Under the pieces are notes generated by a model. It had not been told where the DNA came from and searched no databases. It saw only the letters and a program-made list of their open reading frames with translations. This document shows positions 12,819 to 23,495 of a DNA stretch of 64,000 bases, piece after piece (within the stretch, counting starts at the first letter, position 1; every line of letters starts with the position of its first letter). The stretch is from Haliclystus octoradiatus (taxonomy: Eukaryota; Cnidaria; Staurozoa; Stauromedusae; Haliclystidae): the NCBI GenBank assembly GCA_916610825.1, contig OU744450.1:21997338-22061337 (forward strand), in the 5' to 3' direction. Position numbers and translations under genes: made by a program.

Positions 12819-15802
12819 TCATATTGGTACTAATCCTGTTGGATTTCCAGCCATTCCAGTCCATTTCTTAGCTGCTAAAATAGAAAACAAAGACTCAATC
12901 AATACAGTCAACCTGCTATAACGGCCACCTCTATGTAGCGGTCACCTGCCTATATTGACCACTTCAGTATTACACTAGCGAGAAACCTCTTTCTATTGTA
13001 TCAATCCTATTTTAAAATATAACCTGTATGTAAGGCCCAATTTATCTGGGACATATAGATGGGTGTTATATACAGGTTCTTGAATACACATGTAAGTGTC
13101 AATATAATCTACTGGGTTCAGAGATTATAATTTATTATAATTATTATTATATTAGATTATTATAGAGATTATTATAATTCCTGATTGAGTTGAAGAGACA
13201 ACTCGCTTTTATACTACCTTTTGGTTTTTTTGGTTCTTCGTACCAATAAATATGTCCTTGCTTTGCTCGGTCATATGCAGCTGTTCTTATGTCTTGATAT
13301 CTTATATCTCGAACCGGTGCTCGAAAGGTACCAGGTATCCAGTTGAGTTCACTTAATACCATATCTGTGAAAGTTGTTGTACCATAATGACATAAGCGAC
13401 CGTCGATAGAATAAACTTGATCAACCACTGGGAATCGAGTTCCTTAAATATCAATGTAAAAGAAAAAATGTAGTCAATTTTGTTCTAAACAAGTCTTGAT
13501 GACTGAAAAATATGAATGTACTGTAGTAAGCTTTCGCTATAGGGGTAGCTTAATAAAGTGTGGTTACTGTTTTTAACACATAAGCATTGATGGTTCAGTG
13601 GTAGAATTCTCGCCTGCCACGCGGGAGACCGGGGTTCGATTCCCCGTCAATGCATAATTTTTAATTCTTTTTCAGATATTAGGTATATAATCCAAAGTAC
13701 CTTCACTTTAGACACTCTGACACTGCCACACAAATTTTTTTTCCAACAGTGCACAATCAGGACTTATATCATGTCAATCAATAATCAGGACAAGGAAAAT
13801 GAGAAATTGCTACTATTTTGTATCGAAATTAGTTGAAAAAATGTTTTGGAATCATACATTATGAATATGATCTATCATCCAGTTAAAGTGATAAAAACTT
13901 AGCAACAGAGTATTTAGTATGAAATAAAAGTCAAGAAGTTAGTTCTGCACTGTAAAATGTCATTTATTGGTTTGTCGCTGTTACACAAAGATGCTCTGGA
14001 AAGTCTCGATTGCCTCAAAGGCACCGCACGTTTCTATAGTTACCAATGATGAACAAAAAATTATGCCAAATAAACTGGGAGACCATGGTTCGATTCCCCT
14101 TCGATGAACAATTTTCCTACTTTTTTCTTTTTAAATTTTATATTTATTAGTTTTGTTTTATTCAATGTAAATATGAAGTACTTTGAAAATACTTTCAAAA
14201 GTCGAAAAAAATTGCATAGCTTCAGTAGATCAAGTGCACGTTTCCAGTAGTTATCATCATCATCATTATTTCGGGATTTGCATAAGAATCATGGATAACT
14301 TTCAAGAATAAAGCAACAATGTATATTCCCGGGCATATATTTTACATGAAAGGAAAATTAGTCCACGCTGGGAGACCGTCATGTCTCGATTTATTTCCAA
14401 GAAACACTTGCACAAAATATTTTTCAATTTTTCATTTGTTTATTATTTTACATTACTATAATATGTTTCTAAGGAGGGAAAAGATAATTCTCAACCCTTC
14501 TAAAAATATAAATTTTGTAAAGCGTTATTGGATATTTTTATAGAAACAGCGCTATTAAAAAATGGAATGAATTGTATTTATGGACATTCTCATATAAATA
14601 ACGATTTGTTTTCCAACATTGAGAAAGGGAATCTCAGTCAGTTCAATACGTACGTTTTAAAGCAACTGGTTTGGTTTTATCTCTCGAATGCAGAAATGAC
14701 CTAGAAGTTTCTTCGTTATCAACAATAGTGAATCGTAATTTCTATAAAATAAGAAAGATTTTTGATGAATGCATGCGAATATAAAGTCTATAGAGGCTTT
14801 GCCACATGTCCCGTCTGGGGTCCCGGCAAATGAGTCCCTCGAAAATTATTTGAAGAAAAGATTGATACACCTGGCATTGCATATTGAAAAGTGACCGTGA
14901 CCACTGGATGCATTGTTATGCCAAACCAAAATGACTCAGTGATGTGGAAAAGCTAGCCTCATTCCATAACGGCCCTCAACTCCATGTAGACGCTCACCGG
15001 AGCGTCTGCGTGGAGTTGAGCTCCGTTATGGAATGAGGCTGTGGAAAAGCTCTATAGATGATTAGATGATTGTAGAATTTTGATTACGGGTTCATGGACT
15101 GGCTTGCTTCATCGCAATTTACTTGCATGAGTGATTCAATTAGGCAGACACGAGAGTCATTTTAGAATATCCATGGAACACTTTTTTGCTATATATACAG
15201 TATATAAAGTGTCCCGTCAAACAACGAAAGTCAATATATTCTTTACGTGAGATTCAGTGTGCATTCATCATGCAGCCATATACGACTATAATTTTGCAAA
15301 CAGATTAATTAATGATTATCAGCCATGAAATTCTCTCCCAGAAGAAATAGTATCAAATAAATATTTAAAATTATTCAAATATAAACTAAATAATCATCAT
15401 ATCAATTTATTCCAGTTTTTCCATCATTTACTCTCACATTCAATCTAGTTATCCTACTTACTCTTCAATTTAAATCATTCCTGTAGTAATTTTTGGCTGA
15501 AGTAAATGAATTTAACACAATTATGCACTTGAAAATGTCAAGAATTAATCTCATATTTTTCACCTGATGTTTACTTTTACTCCAATGATCGGATTCATCA
15601 ACGATTTTGCCTTTATACTTTGCAATTTCATCTTTTTGCCAAGTAGATAAGCTATATATGTGTATAATGAATTCAAAATTATTTCAAAAAAGTATATAGT
15701 ATATGTTTCAAAGAAGTGAAAGGGGATAAATATGGTTTGTTATTGCTGTACTTACTATGGCAATCTTCCTTTCTCGTCACGCTGAAGTTGGATATCTGTC
15801 AT
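12819..15802 (-). CDS. Unrecognised five-exon protein, 167 residues
   Basis: Minus-strand exons in order: 15756-15802, 15564-15651, 14654-14741, 13218-13442, 12819-12874. Lengths of 47, 88, 88, 225 and 56 fit in phase and give 167 residues ending GNPTGLVPI. All donors are GT. Acceptors are TAG or TTAG except exon 4, which uses AAG. There is no signal peptide or membrane segment. The product is charged and aromatic-rich, with phrases such as STWQKDEIAKYKGK, RFPVVDQVYSIDGR and GHIYWYEEPKKPK. I do not recognise the family. Small, basic, aromatic-rich proteins of this kind are common among ciliary microtubule-inner proteins, but that is only a guess. It is divergent from the gene starting at 16684. 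Reading exon 4 through to the stop at 13147 is possible but leaves out a well-phased last exon. Confidence 0.72.
12905..13081. mobile_element. Pogo/Tigger-like MITE, partly decayed
   Basis: The left end is CAGTCAACCTGCTATAACGG after TA. The interior has the usual GTCACCTGCCTATATTGACC phrase, and the right end is TTATATACAGGTTCTTG with the last bases changed. It sits in the last intron of the minus-strand five-exon gene, with no coding content. Confidence 0.65.
13584..13654 (+). tRNA. tRNA-Gly (GCC anticodon)
   Basis: 71 bases fold as a cloverleaf: acceptor GCATTGA with TCAATGC, a D arm with the A box GGTTCAGTGG, an anticodon arm CTCGC-CTGCCAC-GCGGG with anticodon GCC at 13616-13618, and a T arm CGGGG-TTCGATT-CCCCG. 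There is no intron, and CCA is not encoded, as is normal in animals. Both internal promoter boxes are intact. It is on the opposite strand to the gene whose intron it occupies. It should be functional. Confidence 0.96.
14034..14112 (+). pseudogene. Decayed tRNA-Gly copy
   Basis: The 3' half GGGAGACC-TGGTTCGATTCCCC followed by TTCGATGAAC mirrors the T arm and acceptor of the tRNA at 13584, while the anticodon arm is lost. Downstream text (a T-rich run, then GAAGTACTTT) resembles the bases after the real tRNA, so a segment larger than the tRNA was duplicated. A fainter third copy, GGGAGACC then GTCTCGATTTATT, lies near 14365. Confidence 0.6.
14943..15051. repeat. GC-rich hairpin between 12-bp direct repeats
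   Basis: Arms of about 40 bases start AGCCTCATTCCATAACGG and end with the exact inverse. They enclose GACGCTC-ACCG-GAGCGTC at the tip. The hairpin stands between two copies of TGTGGAAAAGCT (14943-14954 and 15040-15051). It looks like a foldback insertion with target duplication; a small-RNA precursor is an alternative. It lies in intron 2 of the minus-strand five-exon gene. Confidence 0.7.
15283..15450 (+). pseudogene. LINE reverse-transcriptase tail, relic
   Basis: Reading + strand after 15299, the frame gives NRLINDYQP, a stop in place of the usual tryptophan, then NSLPEEIVSNKYLKLFKYKL. The WNSLP....S...FK..L phrase is the typical C-terminus of non-LTR retrotransposon reverse transcriptases. 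The stop and the lack of anything upstream mark a dead fragment. Confidence 0.6.
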
Positions 15803-16683
15803 TTTCTTTGAGCGAACTGTAAAAAAGTCGTGTGTAAAGTATCTCGAAAAGTAGCCTTAGAATATATAATCAAACTAAATTAATTGATCATTAGATGCAT
15901 TTAGAGCATATGCGCTATAGCCATAGAAAAATAATTAAACTACTAAAATTCATGTAGAGGTTTTATCAAAGTAAATCATAATAATAAATGACATTAATAC
16001 TGGAATCTGATGCTTTTGAAAAGTGTGCATTTGCTGTTGTCATAGATACGACGCTTCTATTGTCAAACACTTTATTTGGATTATTGTGAGGAATTGTGGA
16101 CAGGCTATCTTATTCAAACTTCAGCTTACAAATACAAGCTTGTCTTCATTGACATAGTAAAGCTCAATAATATTGGAAATTTGATTTTCTAAAACGCATT
16201 TTACATTTTTCAAAAGTTGGTCTTGTCATGGCTGAATATAAAATTTCAGATAGGCATATTTAAGAACCTCGATATTCAATGACCATCAATTGTAAAATTG
16301 CGGGAAAAGTTGGTCTGGTGGTTCGACATGGTTTTGACCTTGTCTGGCTTGGCTTGTCTGATTTTTATACGTGCATATTTCTATATTGTTCAATCAGCAT
16401 TCACAAAATAAAGTTATCAGCTGCTGCATTGGTGTCTGTTTATAGTGGTGCATTAGTAAATATACTAGTACACTCATTTTGCACAAATTAATGATGTTGC
16501 TTAAGTACATATATTCAGAGAATAATTATCAATAAAAGTACGATTTTGTGAATCTGTTTACAAAACTTAAGAATATCCCCAGGCCTTTTTGTGCTGCATT
16601 GATGAAAAGGAAATGCCCAGATTACAGCTGTCTTGAAATGCTGGAAATTTTCTCTGATCTAAAGTCGTCTTAAAATAATCAAA

Positions 16684-19163
16684 ATGGAACCGATTTACAG
16701 CAACAAATATAAATCAACTAATTCAAGATCAAAGGCAAATTTAACTCAGCTACTGGATAAGGAGAAATCAATGAAAATTTCAACGAAAATAAACAAAGAT
16801 GGAGAAACGCAACAAATTAATAATTATCAGGTAATTATTACTCGAATTTATTTGTAAGAACATTCAACATTGCGGCTTAGATTTTGGGAAATTTAAAAAT
16901 AAAATAAGAACATTCTGAGGCTTAATTTAGTATATATGCACTTTTAAAATAAAATCAGGTATCTCGATTGCGAATGTCTATACCATTTGTGAGTGGATTC
17001 GTGCTCATTACTTCAGTAACTTGTGCATTCTGATAATTTTCACCACATTGACTAACTCGTCTTGACCCAAGTATAACAGGCGAGTCACTCCCTTGTTTAT
17101 TAAGCAGTAGAAACAAGTGTTGTCTGCTACTAAGATAAAACTATATTGCAAGTAATATCGGAGATATATTTTCAACACAAAAATAAGAACCTTTTAAGAA
17201 CATTTCAAGATGCAGACATTTAAAAATTCTGGTTGAACATTGCTGCAATAAATTGGCATTATATATAGGTTCAAGACTTCCAATCACTATTAATGTTATC
17301 AAGTTGGCCTTATCGCTTCAAATAACACTGCGTAATCATTAAGCCTACAGATCATAGGTGAATTACTTGCAGATTGACATCATGGCATCAGGTGGTAAAA
17401 GGTCCAAGTATAGTTATTCCTTTGAAATAGTTAAATAAAAAGCAATGTAGACGGTGTCACCCTATCGAAGGCACCCGTACCACTCCTGTATTTCTAGATG
17501 AGTGGCTTTTTTCGCTGAGAGCAATGATTTTAAACGCTTTTTGTTGATCTCAGCCGCGACACTGCTTGAAATAGTTGAATCTCGCAAAATTCTAAATTTG
17601 TTCTCAACTTTCCAGGGCTTAACTTAGAAGATCTACTGAGAGACATATTTTTCTTTTCTTTTGTAGCACTTCAAAGATTGGTGTATACCAGAAAGTATTT
17701 TTCAAACCAAACAATATCCGCAAAGGCTGCGTACGAGGCCTTCATCGTGTCGCAGCTCAATTTCAAAGAGTCCAAGAGAAGGCGGTAGTAGAAGAGAAAA
17801 TAATATGGGAATCGGTGATCGTTTAGCAATTTCGGCATCAAGCTTAAGGAAGATGTCAAGGTATAGACGTTCATATTATTGTAGAGAATTGACGTATCCC
17901 TTCCAAGAAATGAATTGACGTATAGCTTTATACTCCAGCCTCTCCAACTTTAAAAGTACAGTCACTGACGCTCCAGTGAGGGCCGTGATGGAAAATTGCT
18001 ACTTATAAGAACTAGGGACCACTCATCATTCATGACTGGGGTTGGGGCCGAAGAGCTCCAATTTCTCCACTATATATTCCTTTTACCCAATCATAAAGAA
18101 CACATAAGTGAAAAACCCTAAGTGAAAAATCGAGGTGCTTTGTTTTTGATACTCCTTGCACAAGGATACGGAAGTTCTTGTTTCAAGCCAATTGCCAAAA
18201 TTGCTGGTTTAGATGAAAATGAGAGCTAAAATGCATCACTTCCTTCCTCTTTGTATTTTAAATGAAATTGGTAATAACATTGCATCGGACATCATTTTTT
18301 TGTTTACCCAATTACCCTTTTTTATACTAATATTTTATTTACCCAACCCCAATCTATTCGACCCCAACCCCGGTCACAACATAATAAGCGGTCCCCATAT
18401 AATCAGTCATCATTTTGGACTAGGCTCTGGATACGTAATCAGTTGAAAAATGATCGCGATCTTATCATGTGTTAATTTTGCAAAGGATTGTTACGCGATA
18501 TTGCATTGCAAGGATTAATTATAAAAGAGGCTAAACATATTATACGCTACGCTACAGCCTACAGTTCCTATAAAACGAGAATCAAGAATCACCCTTTCCG
18601 ATAGCGGGAAATGGAAATTTGACAGAATTCTCGCGAGAAAAAAGAATTCCCAATCATTACAGTGGGAATCATAAAGGAGTCCCCTTCATGTCGACAAGAT
18701 TTTCTGATCCTTCTTCCATGAATCACCAAGGATACCTGTTTTAATTAGTGTTAAAAAAAAAATGATTGGAAAAAAATTGTTGGATAAAATCCGGGACAAT
18801 ATCTTTTGGAAATGTAATTGATGCGTACTATCATATGTATTAATTCAATTAACATTTATACTAAAATATTTATTCTCGCTTTTCTCTAGTAGAGAATCTT
18901 TTAGAGATGACATCAACTACCAAGGAAAATTCTCTAACGATCAACAGTTATGCAAGATGGAAGAAATACACGAAGAAAAACCTTCACAATCAGCGAAAGA
19001 CCCATTGTCAATGTCCAAGACGAGACCGTATTCAGGGAAAGTAATGAATTACAGTGATGTTGAAAGTAAAAATTACGATTACAAAAATGTTACATCTGTT
19101 TATTTGAAGACTGGAGTACGGATTAAGAGTGATTTTGTTATACACCCAGAATGGGAACATTAA
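16684..19163 (+). CDS. Unrecognised three-exon protein, 204 residues
   Basis: Exons 16684-16830, 17667-17860 and 18890-19163 (147, 194 and 274 bases) join in phase at GT-AG introns and end in TAA. The start has a good context (AAAATGG). The product is hydrophilic, basic in its first half and serine-rich (KSPREGGSSRRENN, SASSLRKMSSRESF), with no signal peptide, membrane span or domain I can name. The C-terminus has alternating aromatic and charged residues (YDYKNVTSVYLKTGVRIKSD). Its family and job are unknown. It is divergently placed about 880 bases from the gene starting at 15802. A truncated SINE sits in intron 1. Confidence 0.68.
17433..17565 (-). mobile_element. 5'-truncated SINE with 11-bp target duplication
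   Basis: This matches the 3' part of the SINE at 19373-19756 almost base for base (phrases ACGGTGTC, ATGAGTGGCTTTTTTCGCTG, CAGCCGCGACACTGC). It is flanked by perfect copies of TTGAAATAGTT (17422-17432 and 17566-17576). The missing tRNA head and the duplication fit abortive reverse transcription into this site. Confidence 0.82.
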
Positions 19164-19372
19164 TTGAAACAAAGAAAATCTATTAGGTTAACCCAAACTT
19201 ACCACTTGCCACGCTCGCCTGCCACTAGCTTGCCTATACGTACAGAAAATATGGGTAAAGAGTGTCGAGTACAAAGAATTGTGTGATAGGAGCATGGAGA
19301 TTGAATTGAATAAAATTATGATTTCCTCTTTTCATTATGTATACATCTTTTATTTAACTTTTTCATTAGATA

Positions 19373-19756
19373 AAAAAGTAAAGTAATGTAGACGGTGTCG
19401 CCCTACCGAATGCACCCGTACCACTCTTCTATTTCTAGATGAGTGGCTTTTTTCGCTGAGAGCAATGATTTTAAACGCTCTTTGTTGATCTCAGCCGCGA
19501 CACTGCAGATCAATGTCAACAGATTTCATGGCAGATAGGTCTCGATTGTCAATGCGCAACGATGCGCCGCAGCTAATCACAATGCAATTCGCCCTGGACC
19601 ATTCCATCCGCCATCCTCAGATGGTACTCATTTGATGTTTCAGATAAAGTCAAGGCTGAGTTGACCTTAGGGGGATTTGAACCACAGTCGATCAGATATG
19701 ATCCGACCTGAAGTTCGGTTGCTCTGCCATCTGTGCTAATCCTCCTAAATGTAAAA
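19373..19756 (-). mobile_element. Full-length tRNA-derived SINE with 12-bp target duplication
   Basis: Read on the minus strand, it starts near 19748 with a tRNA-like head: A box TAGCACAGATGGCAGAGC and B box GGTTCAAATCC. An unrelated body follows, then the tail segment shared with 17433-17565. Both sides carry TTTCATTAGATA (19361-19372 and 19757-19768), a perfect 12-bp duplication. A third copy, interrupted by a MITE, lies at 37880-38135. It depends on an unknown LINE for movement. Confidence 0.85.
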
Positions 19757-21199
19757 TTTCATTAGATAGATAGATAAATAGATATATTTCAGCCAATTAA
19801 AACATATTACTACAGATTAAGTATTCCCAAATTATTTTCAATAGTTGCTGTAGCCCTGTAAGCACAAATGCTTGTTTATTATTTAGGGCACAGTATTGAT
19901 TTATCTTACATATGGTAAATTATAGTAGATCTACATATAGCCTAAACTCTAAACAAGAGAAATCGAGGTCAGCTGGAATTTTGGAATTTTTGATCAGGGA
20001 AGCATGGAGGGTAGCGTTAAAAAGACAAGAAAGTGAAATAAAGCAAGATTTCCATTAAACTGTATGATTATTATTAATTTTTAAGCCTTGATAAAATTTA
20101 CATACGTAACCATTACAAATAAATATAGAAAACTTTACTTTAGTATCTGATATACAACTATAAATTTCAAAATAAAATATCCACATTTAATATAATTTAC
20201 GTTGTACACATTTTTTCTTCTTCTCAATAATAATCAATGCAAATATATTTCTATATCGACCAATTAGAAAGATACAAAAGTCTATACATGAATTATATAT
20301 AGTTTATGATTGCGTAATTATACTTAATTTGATACTAATAAAAATAATAAAAGTCAGAGAATCAGACAGTCATGTTTGCTATTTAAAGTTTCACTCCAAG
20401 GCGATCATCAGGCAATCTATTCAAACTATTGAATTAAACTATTCAAATAAACTATTTTAAAAAACTATTCAAATCTATTGAATTGGTTGCTTGATAATTC
20501 TGTAAGAATTGGAATTGTGATGAAATCTAACCTTATGAATATGAGTTGTAATTTATTGGAATTCAACTGTGGCTCACTTTTTTCGCTCTTTATAGACTTG
20601 AAGATTAGTATGTATATTCCCCAACCATAGGAAATTTTGGATCGATGCAGCAGTGTAATTAGGAAATCATGATATCCCATCCCATTCTCCGGTACAAAGT
20701 TATTTAACTTAATTTCTTTCTTCAAACTTTGTTCACATTATTCCCCGCACTATATATATACGTTTGAGATTTTAGCTTGGTCAATTATTCTGCGACACAA
20801 TTACTATGCCATATCGTTCCATATCATCCGATAATGCCCCGTAAAGCATTGATTCAATTTTTCCTAGATATAGGGATATGCTAATACAGTGTATAATATT
20901 AACGTATGCCAAGAGTATGTTACGTAATTGTACTGTATCAACGGTAATCTTGATCTAGGGAAAAGATAAGTTTAATAAATTAATGGCGCTTTATATTGTT
21001 TTAACTAGCTAGTATAGCGTATAGAGACTATATATTCTCAGTATTTTCATAATTTCTGTTCTTTACAAGTGGTAGTTTATGCGGCAATATGCGCCGATAC
21101 ACTTTAAATAGCTAAATGACCTAGCATGTTGTGATGAGTTGTTACTATGTGTATCGATGAATGTCAAACACATGGACTCAAGAGACAAATCAATACACT

Positions 21200-21572
21200 T
21201 TAGGGACTGTTCATTATTTATCCCACGGGGGGGTACCGAAGAGATTGGGGGTGGGTAAACTAGATTTTGATTGATGAAAAGGGGGGGTAATTTTTTTTAC
21301 CATATTTTTCTTTGATCTTGATAAAATATTGAATTTGTTCAGAAATTATTGAACAAAATAAAAATCAGTTATTCTTCACAGATACCCAAAATATTGTTAA
21401 TAGGCATTCGATTAAAGTTATTATTCCATCAGTTGCTTTTTAAAAAAGATTAAAGTATTTGGGGGTGGGTAATTTTTTTTTCCACTTGTAAGGGTGGGTA
21501 AGAAAAAAATTTACAGAGAATTTCGGCTCTCTTCGGTACCCCCCCGTGGAATAAATAATGAACGGTCCCTTA
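21200..21572. mobile_element. Non-autonomous DNA element with long inverted ends
   Basis: The left end reads AGGGACTGTTCATTATTTAT then CCACGGGGGGGTACCGAAGAG; the right end is the inverse, CTCTTCGGTACCCCCCCGTGG then AATAATGAACGGTCCCT. The interior has two GGGGGTGGGTAA motifs and AT-rich text without coding capacity. Target duplication is unclear, so no superfamily is assigned. Confidence 0.75.
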
Positions 21573-22234
21573 TATAACTCTGATTATATAATATACTGAT
21601 TGCATGTAGCAACGTACAACGAATGCCTGATTACCTCCTGGTTGTGATCTCTCCCTAGCTAGAAAATAGTCTCTACACATGTGTTGATTAATTTTTTGGA
21701 GCCCTTGGGGCCCTTGGTTCTATACCTTGGACCAGCGTCAAGTAAGATTACTATATAACAATGCTAGACTAGAAAAGTGAAATCCCTCTTTAATAAAATT
21801 ACGAGAAGAGGGATTATTATAATTCAATTTGAATTCTAAAAATCAATTTAAAAAAGTTTGTTTCCGCTCGAAATGTTTCGTATAAAAATTCGTTCTTATT
21901 ACCGTGAGACATCAGTTGCCAAGCTATAACATCATTATTGAGTTAGACTAATTTGTGGACATGATTCGACAGTTCATTATTCGAAACGATTGATATAATT
22001 CATATTTCACATTGTATATAGAGTCTATATAGAGTAGAGTCATTGGGAATGTAAACAATATCTATCGATACTGAATGCATGTGCATTTAAATTATGTTTC
22101 CAATTTAATTTTATTTTCACATGGTCACATCTTATTTGATATCTTTCTTTCCAAAGGACCTTTTTCTTTGGACTATCATATATAATTAAACATATATACG
22201 TTCCTTTCATTATTATTTATTTTACAATTTATCA

Positions 22235-22324
22235 AGTATGAAAAATAGCGACAAAAGATCACGATTAAATTTAAATTTAAAATTTTAATTTAAATTTTAA
22301 TTTTTTGTCGCTATCTTTCATACT
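22235..22324. repeat. Perfect-armed short foldback
   Basis: AGTATGAAAAATAGCGACAAAA at the left is answered by TTTTGTCGCTATCTTTCATACT at the right. Between them is an AT-only palindromic stretch. This fits a small foldback or MITE relic. Confidence 0.65.
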
Positions 22325-23340
22325 ATATTGTTTTTCGAAGAAACTTTTAATCATTAATTTATCAAGTCTAAAATATAATCCTCCATAAATATTTACCATC
22401 TGGTAATAATAAAAGGTACTCATATTCGCGAGTACAGTTATTTCTGGGTCTCATGGGTGTTCGAAGAGGAACCATGGAGGAACATACTCCTCCCCTATAC
22501 CGTTCTATACACTCGTTCCGTTTTGGCTCCGCTTTTAGCTCCGTTCGAGTATTGATCGCCGGTCATCAAATTTAGATTTCAAAGTCTATACCTATTTAAT
22601 AGGCTTAATACCACATATTACGTCAAATATCAGCATACAAATGCGGATAATAGAGATATTTAATATATATAGATGTCATAGTTCAAATTTGAAACTATCT
22701 AATTCAAATTATTATAAATAACCATATAAGTTGAAATAAATCAACCGAAGATCACCTCATGGTATGAAATTTGAAGTAGCGTGTTTCATTTTTGACTCTC
22801 ATTCTATAAATGCTCAGATTAATTTCATTGAGCACTATACCAAGAACTGGTGTGGAACAATCCCAAAAATATAATTATTATATTATTAATAAATAACCAT
22901 CAATACTTATTGATATGCTCCATATATACGTAAATATTGACATGTAAAAGTCATTCCACACATATCAGATATAGCTTAATATAAATAAAAATCAACATGG
23001 ATGCTAAGCAAGTTTTTTATTTCAATTAATTTCCAAAGTGAGCAATAATATAAAAGACATTTACTTTTGAAAACATCAGCATATAGCCTTCAATTAGCTA
23101 CAAGGTTGATGCAAACAATGTTTCTTTAACGTTCAACCTTTGTTCAAATCGCTTTAGATCAAAAATAGAAATATTCCGTGTAAGATATTAATTCATAATT
23201 ACCAAACAACATATTTCTACTTGATACTAGTTGGCGTTCATTTATCTTACGCTTTAAAAATTAAATTATTCCTACGATTTACTTGAAAGTCTAATCTCAA
23301 TAGTCTTTAGATGCGGCGTCCATATTCATGGTGCCTGTCA

Positions 23341-23401
23341 TGACGTCATATAATCAAATCCGTTCCTGATTGGCTAAAATTTTGATTGCAAATGACATCG
23401 C
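23341..23401 (+). promoter_or_regulatory. Putative GCLM promoter sites: CRE, CCAAT box, ARE
   Basis: TGACGTCA (a full CRE palindrome) is at 23341-23348. An inverted CCAAT box (ATTGG) is at 23369-23373. ATGACATCGC at 23392-23401 fits the antioxidant response element RTGACNNNGC bound by Nrf2/CncC with small Maf. All three lie 95 to 155 bases before the GCLM start codon. GCLM is a textbook Nrf2 target in vertebrates. Use in this animal is inferred. Confidence 0.55.
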
Positions 23402-23495
23402 AGACACGATTTTGATCTAAGTTCATTTGGAGTGAAAACTTGAAAAATTTATATACTCATTAATTTCAACGTTGCAAATGCCATAAGTTGTTAAA

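Larger units (their letters stand above)
19769..23338. other. Long intergenic stretch upstream of GCLM
   Basis: I find no exon with matching splice phase on either strand. It holds an inverted-ended DNA element at 21200-21572 and a foldback at 22235-22324. The remainder is AT-rich, unannotated sequence. Short open frames such as 20465-20725 (-) have no recognisable content. Confidence 0.5.

Noticed and set aside
13147-13217. Read-through end of exon 4 of the five-exon gene
   Set aside because: The tail is low-complexity Asn/Tyr text. The donor AAG|gtagta and a phase-matched last exon at 12819-12874 give a better end.
16279-16491. 70-codon open frame with hydrophobic stretch
   Set aside because: No splice partner or family match. 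It precedes the start of the three-exon gene in a different frame.
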